Assembly (NCBI GenBank): GCA_028565635.1
Contig: JAOXYB010028900.1
Span: 1 to 15,154, forward strand
DNA: 15,154 nt
DNA from: Phoronis ovalis
Lineage: Eukaryota > Phoronida > Phoronidae
Direction of reading: 5' to 3'
Shown here in pieces: positions 1-7,980 of the stretch. Numbering within the stretch: the first letter of the stretch is position 1; every line of letters starts with the position of its first letter. The translations under genes were made by a program, and so were the position numbers. The notes below the pieces were generated by a model. The model had not been told where the DNA came from and did no database searches. It was given only the letters and a program-made list of their open reading frames with translations.

Positions 1-252
1 CCCCCTTAAACGTAGATAACGCAATTCGTAAAAATGCAACATTATTACCAGCCTTTCTCGCGGAAACCCACTTAATCATATTTGTATCCTTAACAAATAA
101 TACTTAATTAATTTAAAACTTAATAAAAGAAAAACTTACTCAGAAAGGTTCAGTGACACTTTCATTGCTGTTCGTTAATAAAACAGACAAGGACAAGAGG
201 GAGAGCGTAGCGTTTGTTTCATGCAGGAGACATTTTACGGAGATTTTGGATC
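1..252. other. Ambiguous coding potential at left edge
   Basis: This stretch has more CpG than its surroundings and is open on both strands, so orientation is undecided. On minus, a frame reading KDTNMIKWVSARKAGNNVAF is open from about 105 to the edge. Also on minus, a strong donor (TCTGA then GTAAGT, exon end at about 138) follows a short frame starting ATGAAAGTGTCACTG. On plus, an acceptor-like CTTACTCAG at about 140 leads into an open frame containing ESVAFVSCRRHFTEIL, closed by TAA at about 264; the CxxxHF-like pattern faintly recalls a THAP domain but is far too short to call. I do not recognise any of these peptides. It may be the edge of a neighbouring gene or chance. Confidence 0.2.
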
Positions 253-2333
253 ACGGGCATACGTAATATATTAATTATAGGAAACAGTCATAAGTTAATC
301 AGATATTTTATGATAAAATTCGCACGGAGCATACCAATGTGAGAAAACCATCTTAATATTTTATGATCACTTTTGTACACGTATCAATTTGTTCACAATT
401 TTGTATGGATTTAATCTAACAGAAATTAAGATAAATTTTGCACTAAAAAGTGAATAGTTTATATCGGCTGGGCTACCTGTGAAATCTAATAGTATTAGTA
501 TCCTAAAGCTTTCATACAATCTAACCTTTGGTTTAACTTTGATGCAATTACGCCGTTACTCTAAAATAATTGTTAATTTTATCATATCAGTTAGTAAAAT
601 ATAAAAAAAATTAAAACAGGAAACAAAATTAATTTTTTTCGAATTTTTGGACATTTTGATCTCAAAGCTAACCCATGAACTATGCCTCTGATTGAAAGAG
701 AACCTCAATTTTGAATAACATAAACTTACCAGTTACCGATACACACTTGACAAGTAGGCACAGTGTTAGCAGTCTTGTTGGACTTGTTGTCATGTTGCAA
801 TATGATTAAATCGCATTTCAGAATCTTTACCTGTACTTAATATGTTCTTGCGTATTTACTCGGATACCGAAATCAGGTAGACAATTGGACCTGCTTTATA
901 TACACTAATAATTGCAATGAATTGTAAATCGCAAATATGTTTGGGTAACACCCAGTATCAATTCCTATAAGTGGAGTCATAACCAAACTGCAGCACGTAT
1001 CTCCTATTTATGCGATTTATTATCAGGGAGGATCAAAAAATAATCAGGCAATCTCTGTTATATCATATTGTATTATATTACATGATAATATATTATATTC
1101 AAGTCTTCACTAATACCATATCACAAGATGCCATGTAAATGTTTACAAAATATAACAAATGCAGAAAAATGTGCATAAAATGAACAAATAAACTTTATAA
1201 AAAATATCATGTAGAATGCAGTTTTACACAAAAAATACAAAACACTGAAGACTTTTTTGAGTGTCTCAATAAAAATGATTACAAGTAATCACACAAGTAC
1301 GGCTAGCGAAATAAAGGCAATGTGGTGGTTTTGAGTGTTTATTAGGTGTCAATTATTCGGATTACCGTTATTCCACTATTCTAGAGGGGTGACAGGTACA
1401 ATATATTGTGACAAGCTTGGAAATTAAAACCAACACTCAGCATGTTTAGAATAAATTTTATTACAATATATACGGTTCTTAAAAGCGACGGTAAATTATC
1501 GCTTTTCACATATATGTAACTGTTTGGGGAATGGCTTAAATTTCTATACAGACGATTGCATAATGCCCTATCCCAGTAGTTTTAGTGTATTGGTGAGCTA
1601 TGCAATTACCAGTACACACATACACACCCTTTGACCATAAAATAAAACCACCCATTTGCTATGTATATATATAATAGCCCTCATGCATTCAAAGACTGCA
1701 TTATTTTGTCTTTCTTTCGCTAGCTGTAAGTATTGTCATCATATGTATAGTAATTTTCGGTACAGGTTACATGTCTCATATAGCTGCTAAAAACAAAACA
1801 ACATAAATTACAAACAAGTGTAAACATGCACATACTATGAAATGCTTTAGCTGATCAAACATCGTGTACATTAACATGTACTTTATACTAATCTTATTTT
1901 GAGAAGCTGGAATCAAGAATCCAGTAATACCTAATTAGAAGTTTTATTGCAGGCAACAAGTATAAAACCAACAGAAACGTAGAGATATTTGTGAGCAAGG
2001 TAAACTTGTAAAAACAAATTAAAGCGTTTACAACATTGAAATTTGCTTTCACTACGACATATATATATATAACAATCTGTTTATCGATAGTCACACGTAT
2101 TTGTTCGCCACGCTACTTTAAATATATATGTGTTACGACAGTAAATAAATGTTCGCTGTGATTTATGGTTTGCCACTACGAGGCATTTGTAATGTCAGCT
2201 ACCCATCAAATCCATAAGATGACATCGCGCCGCGGGTCGTATGTGGTATGTAGCTGGGCTGTACAATAGTGAAACATATGTGTAGCAAAGTAACGGATAC
2301 TGTAAATGTTGAAGCTTTGGATCGGCAGTTGTT
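253..2333. other. AT-rich non-coding stretch
   Basis: About 2 kb of AT-rich sequence with no convincing exon, RNA gene or complete element. Short (TA)n tracts occur near 1666 and 2059. The 66-codon minus frame at 1894-2094 is low-complexity and hydrophobic with no splice context, so I treat it as chance. Confidence 0.5.
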
Positions 2334-2385
2334 TCACTTTCCAAGGTAATTCTAAATTCCACCTAGTCTAATACACGTACCCACC
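2334..2385 (+). repeat. Dispersed repeat copy (AAGGT-TCTAAA-CCACCTAG family)
   Basis: The sequence CACTTTCCAAGGTAATTCTA, followed by an A/T stretch and CCACCTAGTCTAATACAC, matches 10205-10250 (CACTTTTCAAGGTCACTCTA, then CCCACCTAGCCAAATACAC) with a few substitutions. A shorter relative lies near 10432. This is an interspersed repeat; no terminal inverted repeats or target duplications were recognised, so its class is unknown. Confidence 0.5.
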
Positions 2386-2417
2386 TATGTCCATATTTAT
2401 TTTTGGCTCTTTTGTGA

Positions 2418-2428
2418 GGGGGGGGGGG
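2418..2428. repeat. Homopolymer run of 11 G
   Basis: An uninterrupted run of eleven G residues in otherwise AT-rich DNA. It is likely length-variable between individuals and prone to sequencing error. No function is inferred. Confidence 0.8.
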
Positions 2429-2930
2429 CTTTTTCTCGTTGATTTTGAAATCATATTCCGCGGCCTCCCAGAAATTAATTCTTACCAGTCCCTAATTCAA
2501 GCATTCCCCCCCTTCAGAAACAATGAAACTGTTGTAAACACTAAAAACTAATCAAATTGTGGTGATTACAATTTCTGACATTCTTACACTGTAAAGCAAA
2601 GAAAAAACCAAGTATCCTCACAGGTAGCATAGCGTCACATCCCAATTCAAAAACATATGCCTATCGTAAATATTCGAAAGAATGATTTAACATGCTGTTT
2701 ACTCAATGGCAAATAAATAATTAAATATTACATTCAAATGAGCAGTGTGATCAAATTATAATGGTGATTTGCAAGAACTTTCCAAAAAACGGTATATTTG
2801 GAAATTATGAAATTTGCAATCCTATTATGTATCATATCACTCACGCTAATAAAAAATGTGACGACCTTTTTCTACTAAAACGTCAAAAGTATTATGTGAA
2901 TTTCAAGGTGATACAGGATAGTGACACATA

Positions 2931-3318
2931 CTATAGAGCCACCTTTGGAGCAGCCGCTGACAACTTATCAACTTCCGTTCCAAAGATGTTCTTACACAGA
3001 ACAGGATTTGAGTTATTCAATTGTTTACAGATTGAAGTCACCCGAATGCCCTGCTCAAATGTTTTATTATGAGTTCCCACTGCATCGAGACGCGCGCGTA
3101 CGGTTTGCATTATTGGAGTGATGACTTGGTCCAGTGGGAAAACCTCTTGTGTAAACAGCAGCTTCCGCGACAGCTTCATCACAATCAGTAACAAAACATA
3201 GCGATCCAGATGCCACATGTTCAAATGACGCATTAACTGACACACATCTTTTATCCTCAGCTCCCTTGTATAAATCAGACTTTGCTTTATCAGTTGCCCA
3301 GTCTAGTATTTCTTGTAC
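2931..3318 (-). pseudogene. Copy A catalytic-Ser exon, frameshifted
   Basis: It starts after an acceptor (ATTATTCTGTAG, AG at 3320-3319) with GTACAAGAAATACTAGACTG, encoding VQEILDWATDKAKSDLY, parallel to VQTVIDWADGEGKSGLY in copy B. The putative catalytic Ser codon is 3210-3208 in VASGSLC; copy B has GASGSPC, so the oxyanion-loop Gly and the Pro are lost. AAVYTRGFP follows. Between about 3118 and 3080 the sequence is 5 nt shorter than copy B, so the original frame hits TAA at 3069-3067. The remainder, in another frame (NKTFEQGIRVTSIC, then NIFGTEVDKLS), matches the copy B C-terminus and ends at TAG 2933-2931. The intron to exon 2 is only 137 bp (3319-3455). Confidence 0.8.
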
Positions 3319-3455
3319 CTACAGAATAATGCAAAATATAAGTACATTATGAACAAAAAGTACGGTCATACATGCCTACTTCTAAGTGGTAACAAATGAA
3401 TGGAGATGCCCTTAAACTGAATAATGATAAAAGTGAATTTTACATTGTATTATAC

Positions 3456-3726
3456 CTGATCAGCTGTGACAATATCACATTTCTCTAATTTCATCGCTTC
3501 TCCTCTTGGATGTCCAATGATCCATGTGTGTTTGCAGAATGGATGAACATCTTGAAACAAAGTTATTTTTGGAATGGCGCCAATAAGACCATGTAGCTGT
3601 AGAATAGCAATATCTGTACTAGAATCCCACCAAATTAATGGCTCATAACTGTCAATGCGGAAAACTTTTGTATCTGTTACCAACGGTTTATCGTTAAAGA
3701 CATATCTGGGAGTCCCGTGACCAACA
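3456..3726 (-). pseudogene. Copy A catalytic-Asp exon
   Basis: The best-preserved copy A block. It encodes FNDKPLVTDTKVFRIDSYEP, then LIWWDSSTDIAILQLHG and HTWIIGHPRGEAMKLEKC, each closely matched in copy B. The catalytic Asp codon is at 3614-3612. It ends CTGATCAG before the donor GTATAA (GT at 3455-3454), the same phase-0 boundary as copy B. The 5' boundary is uncertain: an acceptor (TTCATTACAG, exon from about 3726) would start in phase 0 while the upstream donor is phase 1. Homology to the inverted repeat at 5166-5458 extends through this acceptor into the exon as far as CCCAGAT (3704), so the original exon start may have been overwritten. Confidence 0.75.
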
Positions 3727-3999
3727 TACTGTAATGAAGGTTTGAAGGTGAGTTAGATATCTTTGGGTGAATTGTAAAACAATTGGCGGGGGTAAACTTC
3801 GCAAAAGCGTGGAATAACTCCAGCAGGTGGCGCTATTCAAAATGGCCGCTAGAATCCTCAAAATAATTGCCACTGTGCATAACCTGTTCGGCCCATAGAG
3901 GCCGTTGAAACAATCAGAAGTATGTTTTGGGTATTGGTGAGTTTGTGTAAAGTTAATCAGATATAAGATTAAAATTTCAAAACAGCCTTCTAAAATCAC
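3704..3999 (-). repeat. Left (inverted) arm of the composite repeat
   Basis: Its reverse complement matches 5166-5458. It runs from TTTTGAAATTTTAATC through CGAACAGG, CAGTGGCAAT and TTCACCCAAAG to TTCATTACAG and GACTCCCAGAT. A 103-codon-scale minus frame here (3694-3999) lies within repeat sequence and is not a gene. Confidence 0.7.
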
Positions 4000-4236
4000 A
4001 TTTATTCTGCAATCAGAAATTCTGGATTGTAGATGGCGCTATTATGGATACTGAAGATACAGATGTTATTGTACTTTCCACATATGTAGCACATCAAACG
4101 GAGGAGATCGTGGGAATAAAAAGAAAACGCGCTACTAAATAGCTGTAAAGATATCTGTTCACAAGATATTTCAAGAGTTATTGTGCAACTGCATGATCTT
4201 CACCGACATTGATGCAGCTGTTGCTTTGTATGAAGT

Positions 4237-4707
4237 ACCATAAAGTCAGAAGAGGCTTGCTACCTGTTGGAATCACTCGGCAGTACCTCTCCAGTGACAG
4301 ACCACGTGATCGACTTCAAGACACGTCAGATATTTCTACAAAGACAAGTTCAGTTTAAGCCTTGTCAAAGCCAGAGCAAACAGATGGAGAGACATGAAGA
4401 AGAAATTCACTATGTGAATTACTCCTGACGATGATTCCCATAGACCGAAGGTTGCCAGGGTTAATTATCAGGTGTACATACAACTTAACTATGAAAATCC
4501 TGATGATCCACCATCTCCGCTTGACCACGGACGGCAGCTTAGCGATGGAAGCTGTCAAAATTCATAACAAGTAGGCTGTTCTTATTGAAAGGCTATGCAA
4601 TATAATTAAGGAATCAAGAGCTTCAACCATTGCCTGCAGAAGATACAAACTCGGATTCTTCAAGTGAATCGGACTCGGCATGCGATTCAGACTCTGATGA
4701 CTATTGA
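4237..4707 (+). pseudogene. Degenerate plus-strand coding stretch, unknown protein
   Basis: Protein-like segments appear in successive plus-strand frames: GLLPVGITRQYLSSDRPRDR near 4250, a Pro/Asp-rich segment (ITPDDDSHRPKVARV, then NYENPDDPPSPLDHG) near 4421-4533, SLAMEAVKIHNK near 4540, and an acidic Ser/Asp tail (AEDTNSDSSSESDSACDSDS) ending in TGA at about 4705-4707. Stops and frame changes separate them. CpG is higher than in the flanks, as expected for old coding DNA. I do not recognise the family. Because the stretch sits between the repeat arms it may be cargo of a mobile element, but no transposase catalytic motif is visible. Confidence 0.4.
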
Positions 4708-4767
4708 CAGTACTCAATACTTGCAATTTAATGATTTATTAAGTGGATTTGCCATATTCACAAATCT

Positions 4768-5395
4768 ATGTTTAGTCACCAAAAACAACATTTCTGAAAG
4801 CCAACATATTAACATTCTGATATTTTGGCGGCCATATTAGAATATAATTGCAGCCATTTTGAAATTAGAATCTGATATTATCTGTTTACCTCTAATAAAA
4901 TCATCAGAGCCAAAAACTTAATTTTGGATGCTGTAATGGGCCCGCCTTTGAGTTCACAGTGGCAAATATGTGAATTGTGGTGGCCATTTTGAGCAGTGCT
5001 ACAAAACATGGCAGCTATTTCTTTACAATATACAGATATACACTGTGACTAAATGTTATCAAATGAATTTGTTTTCCGCATAAAACTATTCCTTATCACC
5101 AAACAGCTTCTATACAATAACTGAAAGCTTGGATATAAACATTCCATGTTTCTGGCGGCCAAGTTGGATTTTAGTGGTGGCCATTTTGAAATTTTAATCT
5201 CATATTATCTAATTAACATATTACATAATAAACTCATCAGCATCCAAAACATACTTCTGAGTGTTGCTATAACCTCCATGGGGCGAACAGGTTGCGCACA
5301 GTGGCAATTTTGAGGATTCTAGCGGCCATTTTGAATAGTGCCACATGCTGGAGTCATCCCACACTTCTGCGAGGTTTACCTCCGCCATTTTTTTT
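4768..5395 (+). repeat. Two direct copies of a ~326-bp unit
   Basis: Copy 1 (about 4768-5030) and copy 2 (about 5090-5395) align with a 326-bp offset. CACCAAAAACAACATTTCTG pairs with CACCAAACAGC, GGCGGCCATATTAG (4827) with GGCGGCCAAGTTGG (5153), CATTTTGAAATTAGAATCTG with CATTTTGAAATTTTAATCTC, and CACAGTGGCAAATATG with CACAGTGGCAATTTTG. Divergence suggests an old duplication. This is non-coding. Confidence 0.65.
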
Positions 5396-5611
5396 ACAAT
5401 TCACCCAAAACCACCTTCAAACCTTGATTACAGTGAGTTGGTCATGAGACTCCCAGATTTGCCTCTACTAAATACTACTTTAACATTTGATTGTGACAAC
5501 ATGGACTTAGCTTCACCAGTTGGTAACTGGCCAGGTTTTAAAACAATGTCAGATGACAAATGTAACTGCAATTATAAAGGGGGATGCAAAAATTATAAAA
5601 CTATTTATTAA
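5345..5611 (+). CDS. Cys-rich last-exon-like ORF of unknown protein
   Basis: An 88-codon open frame whose informative part begins after an acceptor-like TTGATTACAG (at about 5433), reading SELVMRLPDLPLLNTTLTFD and later ASPVGNWPGFKTMSDD. It ends in a short Cys-rich tail (KCNCNYKGGCKNY) recalling the start of a CXC (tesmin/TSO1-like) cysteine pattern. The stop TAA (5609-5611) overlaps an AATAAA signal at 5611-5616. This suggests a 3'-terminal exon, possibly from the same mobile or duplicated unit as the right repeat arm, which covers its first bases. No upstream exon could be joined to it. The CXC resemblance is weak and the tail is too short for a full domain. It may be a relic rather than an active exon. 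Confidence 0.35.
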   Translation: MLESSHTSARFTSAIFFTIHPKPPSNLDYSELVMRLPDLPLLNTTLTFDCDNMDLASPVGNWPGFKTMSDDKCNCNYKGGCKNYKTIY

Positions 5612-5847
5612 ATAAATCACATTGCTCAACGAACTATATAAATAAGTTTTAAAAGTTCACTTTTCCCGTTGTTTTTTGATTTCAGTAGATAATTGAGGAA
5701 TGAAACTACAGCTTTAAATAGAGAAAAAATACACAATTACAAAGTTACAATATGTCATGCTCAAGTTGAAATTCAATTTCAATATTTAACAACCAGGATA
5801 TAAATCAACCTTATCATATGCGCTGGAAATTCATTCATGTAGCTTAC

Positions 5848-6036
5848 TCATTATACCCTCTACAGCATGATAGCTGGTCATAAAATACGAGGGGCCAACA
5901 CAAAAACCTGATACTCTCAGATAAGGACTGCAAATAGCACCAACAGACATCCTGGCATCAACAAGAGATTGGTGGACTGAAGCATATTCGCCGCTATTTC
6001 AAAAAAACGGTATTCAGTTTTAAAAAGCACCATACA
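5848..6036 (-). pseudogene. Copy A catalytic-His exon, damaged 5' part
   Basis: Open in frame from 5998 to 5848, encoding EYASVHQSLVDARMSVGA and then VGPSYFMTSYHAVEGIM; the His codon is 5869-5867. It ends ATGA before GTAAGC, a good donor at the same phase-1 position as copy B. Upstream, residues resembling the copy B segment (FKTEYRFFEIA versus LKTSNEGFLKV) are in a different frame, because this part is 13 nt shorter than copy B, and an in-frame TGA lies at 6001-5999. The acceptor pyrimidine-AG seen in copy B is absent: the matching place reads GGTGCTTTTTAAAACTG with no AG. Confidence 0.7.
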
Positions 6037-6297
6037 TTTCACGAGTAATGCCTTAATGCATAAAAAGAAGAAGAGAGCGGGGTGAGAATAATTAATTTGC
6101 TTTTTCTACAAGAAATGCGTTATATTGCTAATATCGTATTTAGTAGAGAAACTGCTCGCTTTCCGTCTGCATTTGACTTGTTCTCTGGTAACCTTTTTCC
6201 GTGTCAACGTGCCCAATTTAATCATTTACATAAATCACACAAAGACTACACAGTGACACAAACATAAAATAGTGTTTATTGCAAAATAAATTTAGTA

Positions 6298-6654
6298 CAC
6301 CATATTTTCCTAAATAATCGCCCTGGGCGGGGGAAGGCGATTATTAGAGAGGAAGCTATTAACTGTTTTGTACTACTGGCATGAATGTACAAGATTTTTT
6401 AAATCTATTGTTCGTGATAAGGCAGATATGGAAGACTGCCAGTTTGTCAAACAAATAGGCTTATTTAAGCGACATTCTGTGTGTAATATAATTTCTTTTT
6501 AAAAGAAAGAACTATAAACCTTAATGATAAGTTTATCCTATTTCAAACAACAAGTAATCCCTAACCCTAATTCAAATTGCTATTATTAATTTATTTTAGT
6601 CACCAGAGGAGGCGGTTAGTAGAACAGAGGGCGATTCTTTGAGAAAATACGGTA
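6298..6654. mobile_element. MITE-like element, ~357 bp
   Basis: The terminal inverted repeats are 27 nt: 6298-6324 (CACCATATTTTCCTAAATAA, then TCGCCCT) and 6628-6654, whose complement reads TACCGTATTTTCTCAAAGAA, then TCGCCCT; 22 of 27 positions match. A second, internal hairpin near the left end pairs AATAATCGCC (6313-6322) with GGCGATTATT (6336-6345) perfectly. There is no coding capacity, so this would be a non-autonomous DNA element. Both ends have TA at or next to the border, but I could not fix a clear target duplication, so the superfamily is open. Confidence 0.6.
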
Positions 6655-7539
6655 ATTGTTTGTTACTTGACGATACTAAATATTTTTGACGATATTATTA
6701 TTTTCATGTTATTCGCAGCAGATGTAGATGTAGCCAGTTGTTTAATCATGTACATGCAGATTTGCATCCTTGTCATAATTAATCCCCTACAAATAGTCTT
6801 CACTTGGTTTCATAAAATGAAAAATATTATTGTGCTAAAAAATATTAAGAAATAGGAATTTTAGTTTTTACTTAATATATATTTCACACACTGGTCACAA
6901 CCAGAATATTTTATTATTGTTTTTTAATATATTTGCTTTGAGTGCAATGCAATAATACAAATTAAATAAAACGTCAAGATAAACTACTGATTACACATTT
7001 CCCTTAATCTGCTCTTAATTTATTATTGATTAATACTCAGACTCGCACGTATGCGTCGCAACTGTAAAGTATTGTCTTCTGGTAAATAGCCAAACTCTAC
7101 ACAACCTGTCAAAAATAAATATGACTATGCCTCATGCCTACTCCGAATTTTTTGTGAAGTCTCAATTAATTAACTCTTACAACAAACCGCTAGGGAGAAT
7201 TTGCAGGAAATAAAGGACAGTGGTGGTAGCTTGAAAATAATTCTTTTAATTTTTTGATGAAAAAAAGTATATTTTCAAATTCGGATTTTTATCACTTTGT
7301 GCAAAAGTATAGAAATGCCCCCAGTCTATTCAAATAGAAATGTCCCCAGTTACTTAATAACTATATTCCTGCAATAGAGGCCACGGCAGGCACAGATAGA
7401 TATAGATACCTGTGTGTATATGTAATAAATTAAAAAGACTGAATTGAATATCAATAAAGCATAATATATTTTAAAAAATTAAAGCGGAGCACATACAAGA
7501 AAGTAGTAAATGCCAACAAGATATGAAATAAGATACAAC
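6655..7539. other. AT-rich intergenic stretch, nothing recognised
   Basis: No exon, RNA gene or repeat could be supported. A paired short phrase (AAATGCCCCCAGTCTATTCA near 7313 and AAATGTCCCCAGT near 7340) is a small local duplication. The plus frame at 6667-6855 is low-complexity and I treat it as chance. Confidence 0.4.
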
Positions 7540-7668
7540 TATCATCATCAATTTGCACATTTAATATAATAAATATGCTTAAAATATAGGAAAATATGAT
7601 ATTTAATATAACATATATGCTATCATTTAATATTGCAAATATGATATTTAACAAAATATATGCTACTA
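7540..7668 (+). repeat. AT-rich degenerate tandem repeat, ~43 bp period
   Basis: AATATGATATTTAATATAAC followed by ATATATGCTATC (7593-7624) recurs as AAATATGATATTTAACAAAA followed by TATATGCTACTA (7636-7667). A more diverged ATTTAATATAATAAATATGC precedes them near 7559. The minus-strand open frame across this region is a by-product of the repeat. Confidence 0.5.
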
Positions 7669-7711
7669 CTTACCTAACCAATCAAACTCTAGCAAGAAAG
7701 TATTATAATAT

Positions 7712-7802
7712 ACTGTTTAAAGTAGACAACCCGCCAGTTTCATCAAGCTTGTTGTCAACTTATTTTACTTGAAGAAACTGGCGTGTTGTCTACTTAAACA
7801 GT
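7712..7802. repeat. Long near-perfect palindrome
   Basis: The left arm, 7712-7746 (ACTGTTTAAAGTAGACAACC, then CGCCAGTTTCATCAA), pairs with the right arm, 7769-7802, with two mismatches and one single-base indel over about 34 positions. The loop is 22 nt and contains GTTGTCAAC. It could extrude as a cruciform or form a stable RNA hairpin. It is the first unit of a larger palindromic array. Confidence 0.85.
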
Positions 7803-7980
7803 CAAGTCGACATTTCACCATTTTCTCTAATATATATAGGATGTTGTCAACTTGCTGTAGCCACTCGACAACCTGCTGTCTTCATTAACATAGTGAGTTG
7901 TTTACTTAGTTTTACAGTTCCACAACCTGCCGTTTTTATTAAAATAGCATGTTGAAATGTCGACTTGTTTTTACAATTTG
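7712..7980. repeat. Nested palindromic repeat array
   Basis: After the first palindrome, a perfect 15-nt inverted pair, CAAGTCGACATTTCA (7803-7817) and its complement at 7953-7967, encloses further units. These contain ACAACCTGCTGTCTTCATTA (7868) and ACAACCTGCCGTTTTTATTA (7922), 54 bp apart, each closed by GTTG a short way downstream. The shared core of ACAAC, a C/G-rich CGCC or TGC step and ATTAA suggests one unit of about 55-85 bp that was repeatedly duplicated, with each unit itself an imperfect hairpin. No coding capacity. Confidence 0.65.

Larger units (their letters stand above)
3704..5458. repeat. Composite foldback element in copy A intron 1
   Basis: The arms are 3704 to about 3999 and about 5166-5458, roughly 295 bp each and inverted relative to each other. 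They share long stretches such as GAGGATTCTAGCGGCCATTT and CCAAAACATACTTCTGA. The right arm is also directly repeated about 326 bp upstream (about 4768-5030 against 5090-5395), so the element holds one inverted and two direct copies of a unit. The motif GGCCATTTTGA and close variants recur about eight times on either strand (near 3837, 4850, 4981, 5179 and 5322). Between the arms lies a degenerate coding stretch. The arms include the acceptor and first bases of copy A exon 2. It could be a foldback transposon or a local inverted duplication; no target-site duplication was recognised. Confidence 0.7.
2931..6036 (-). pseudogene. FAM111-like trypsin-type protease, copy A (decaying)
   Basis: Three blocks in the same order and orientation as copy B encode a chymotrypsin-fold serine protease domain. 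They are a His exon (TSYHAVEG; 5848 to about 6036), an Asp exon (STDIAILQLHG and WIIGHPRGEAM; about 3456-3726) and a Ser exon (VASGSLCFV; 2931-3318). Known family logic: FAM111-type proteases carry His, Asp and Ser in this order with an IIGHP-like motif after the Asp. Signs of decay: the His-exon 5' part is in another frame and followed by an in-frame TGA; its acceptor is gone; the phase-1 donor does not match the phase-0 start of the next exon; the Ser exon has a 5-nt net deletion relative to copy B and a premature TAA at 3069-3067; GxSGxP has become AxSGxL. Splicing that bypasses all of this is not excluded but seems unlikely. Confidence 0.75.

Noticed and set aside
2761-3121. Plus-strand open frames opposite the copy A Ser exon
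   Set aside because: Shadows of the minus-strand exon; the homology to copy B is on minus only.
3694-3999. 101-codon minus open frame next to the Asp exon
   Set aside because: It lies in the left repeat arm and is not in the protease frame; the repeat explains it.
4355-4558. 67-codon minus open frame
   Set aside because: Antisense to the more protein-like plus-strand relic; no splice or domain support.
6082-6267. Plus open frame of 61 codons as an upstream gene
   Set aside because: No splice context, motifs or homology to any other part of the window; consistent with chance.
7451-7654. Hydrophobic minus open frame
   Set aside because: Produced by the AT-rich tandem repeat; a low-complexity Ile/Leu-rich peptide resembling a membrane protein only by composition.
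7712-7980. CRISPR-like array
   Set aside because: Units are not identical, spacing varies from about 54 to 84 bp, and each unit is a palindrome; the context is eukaryotic.
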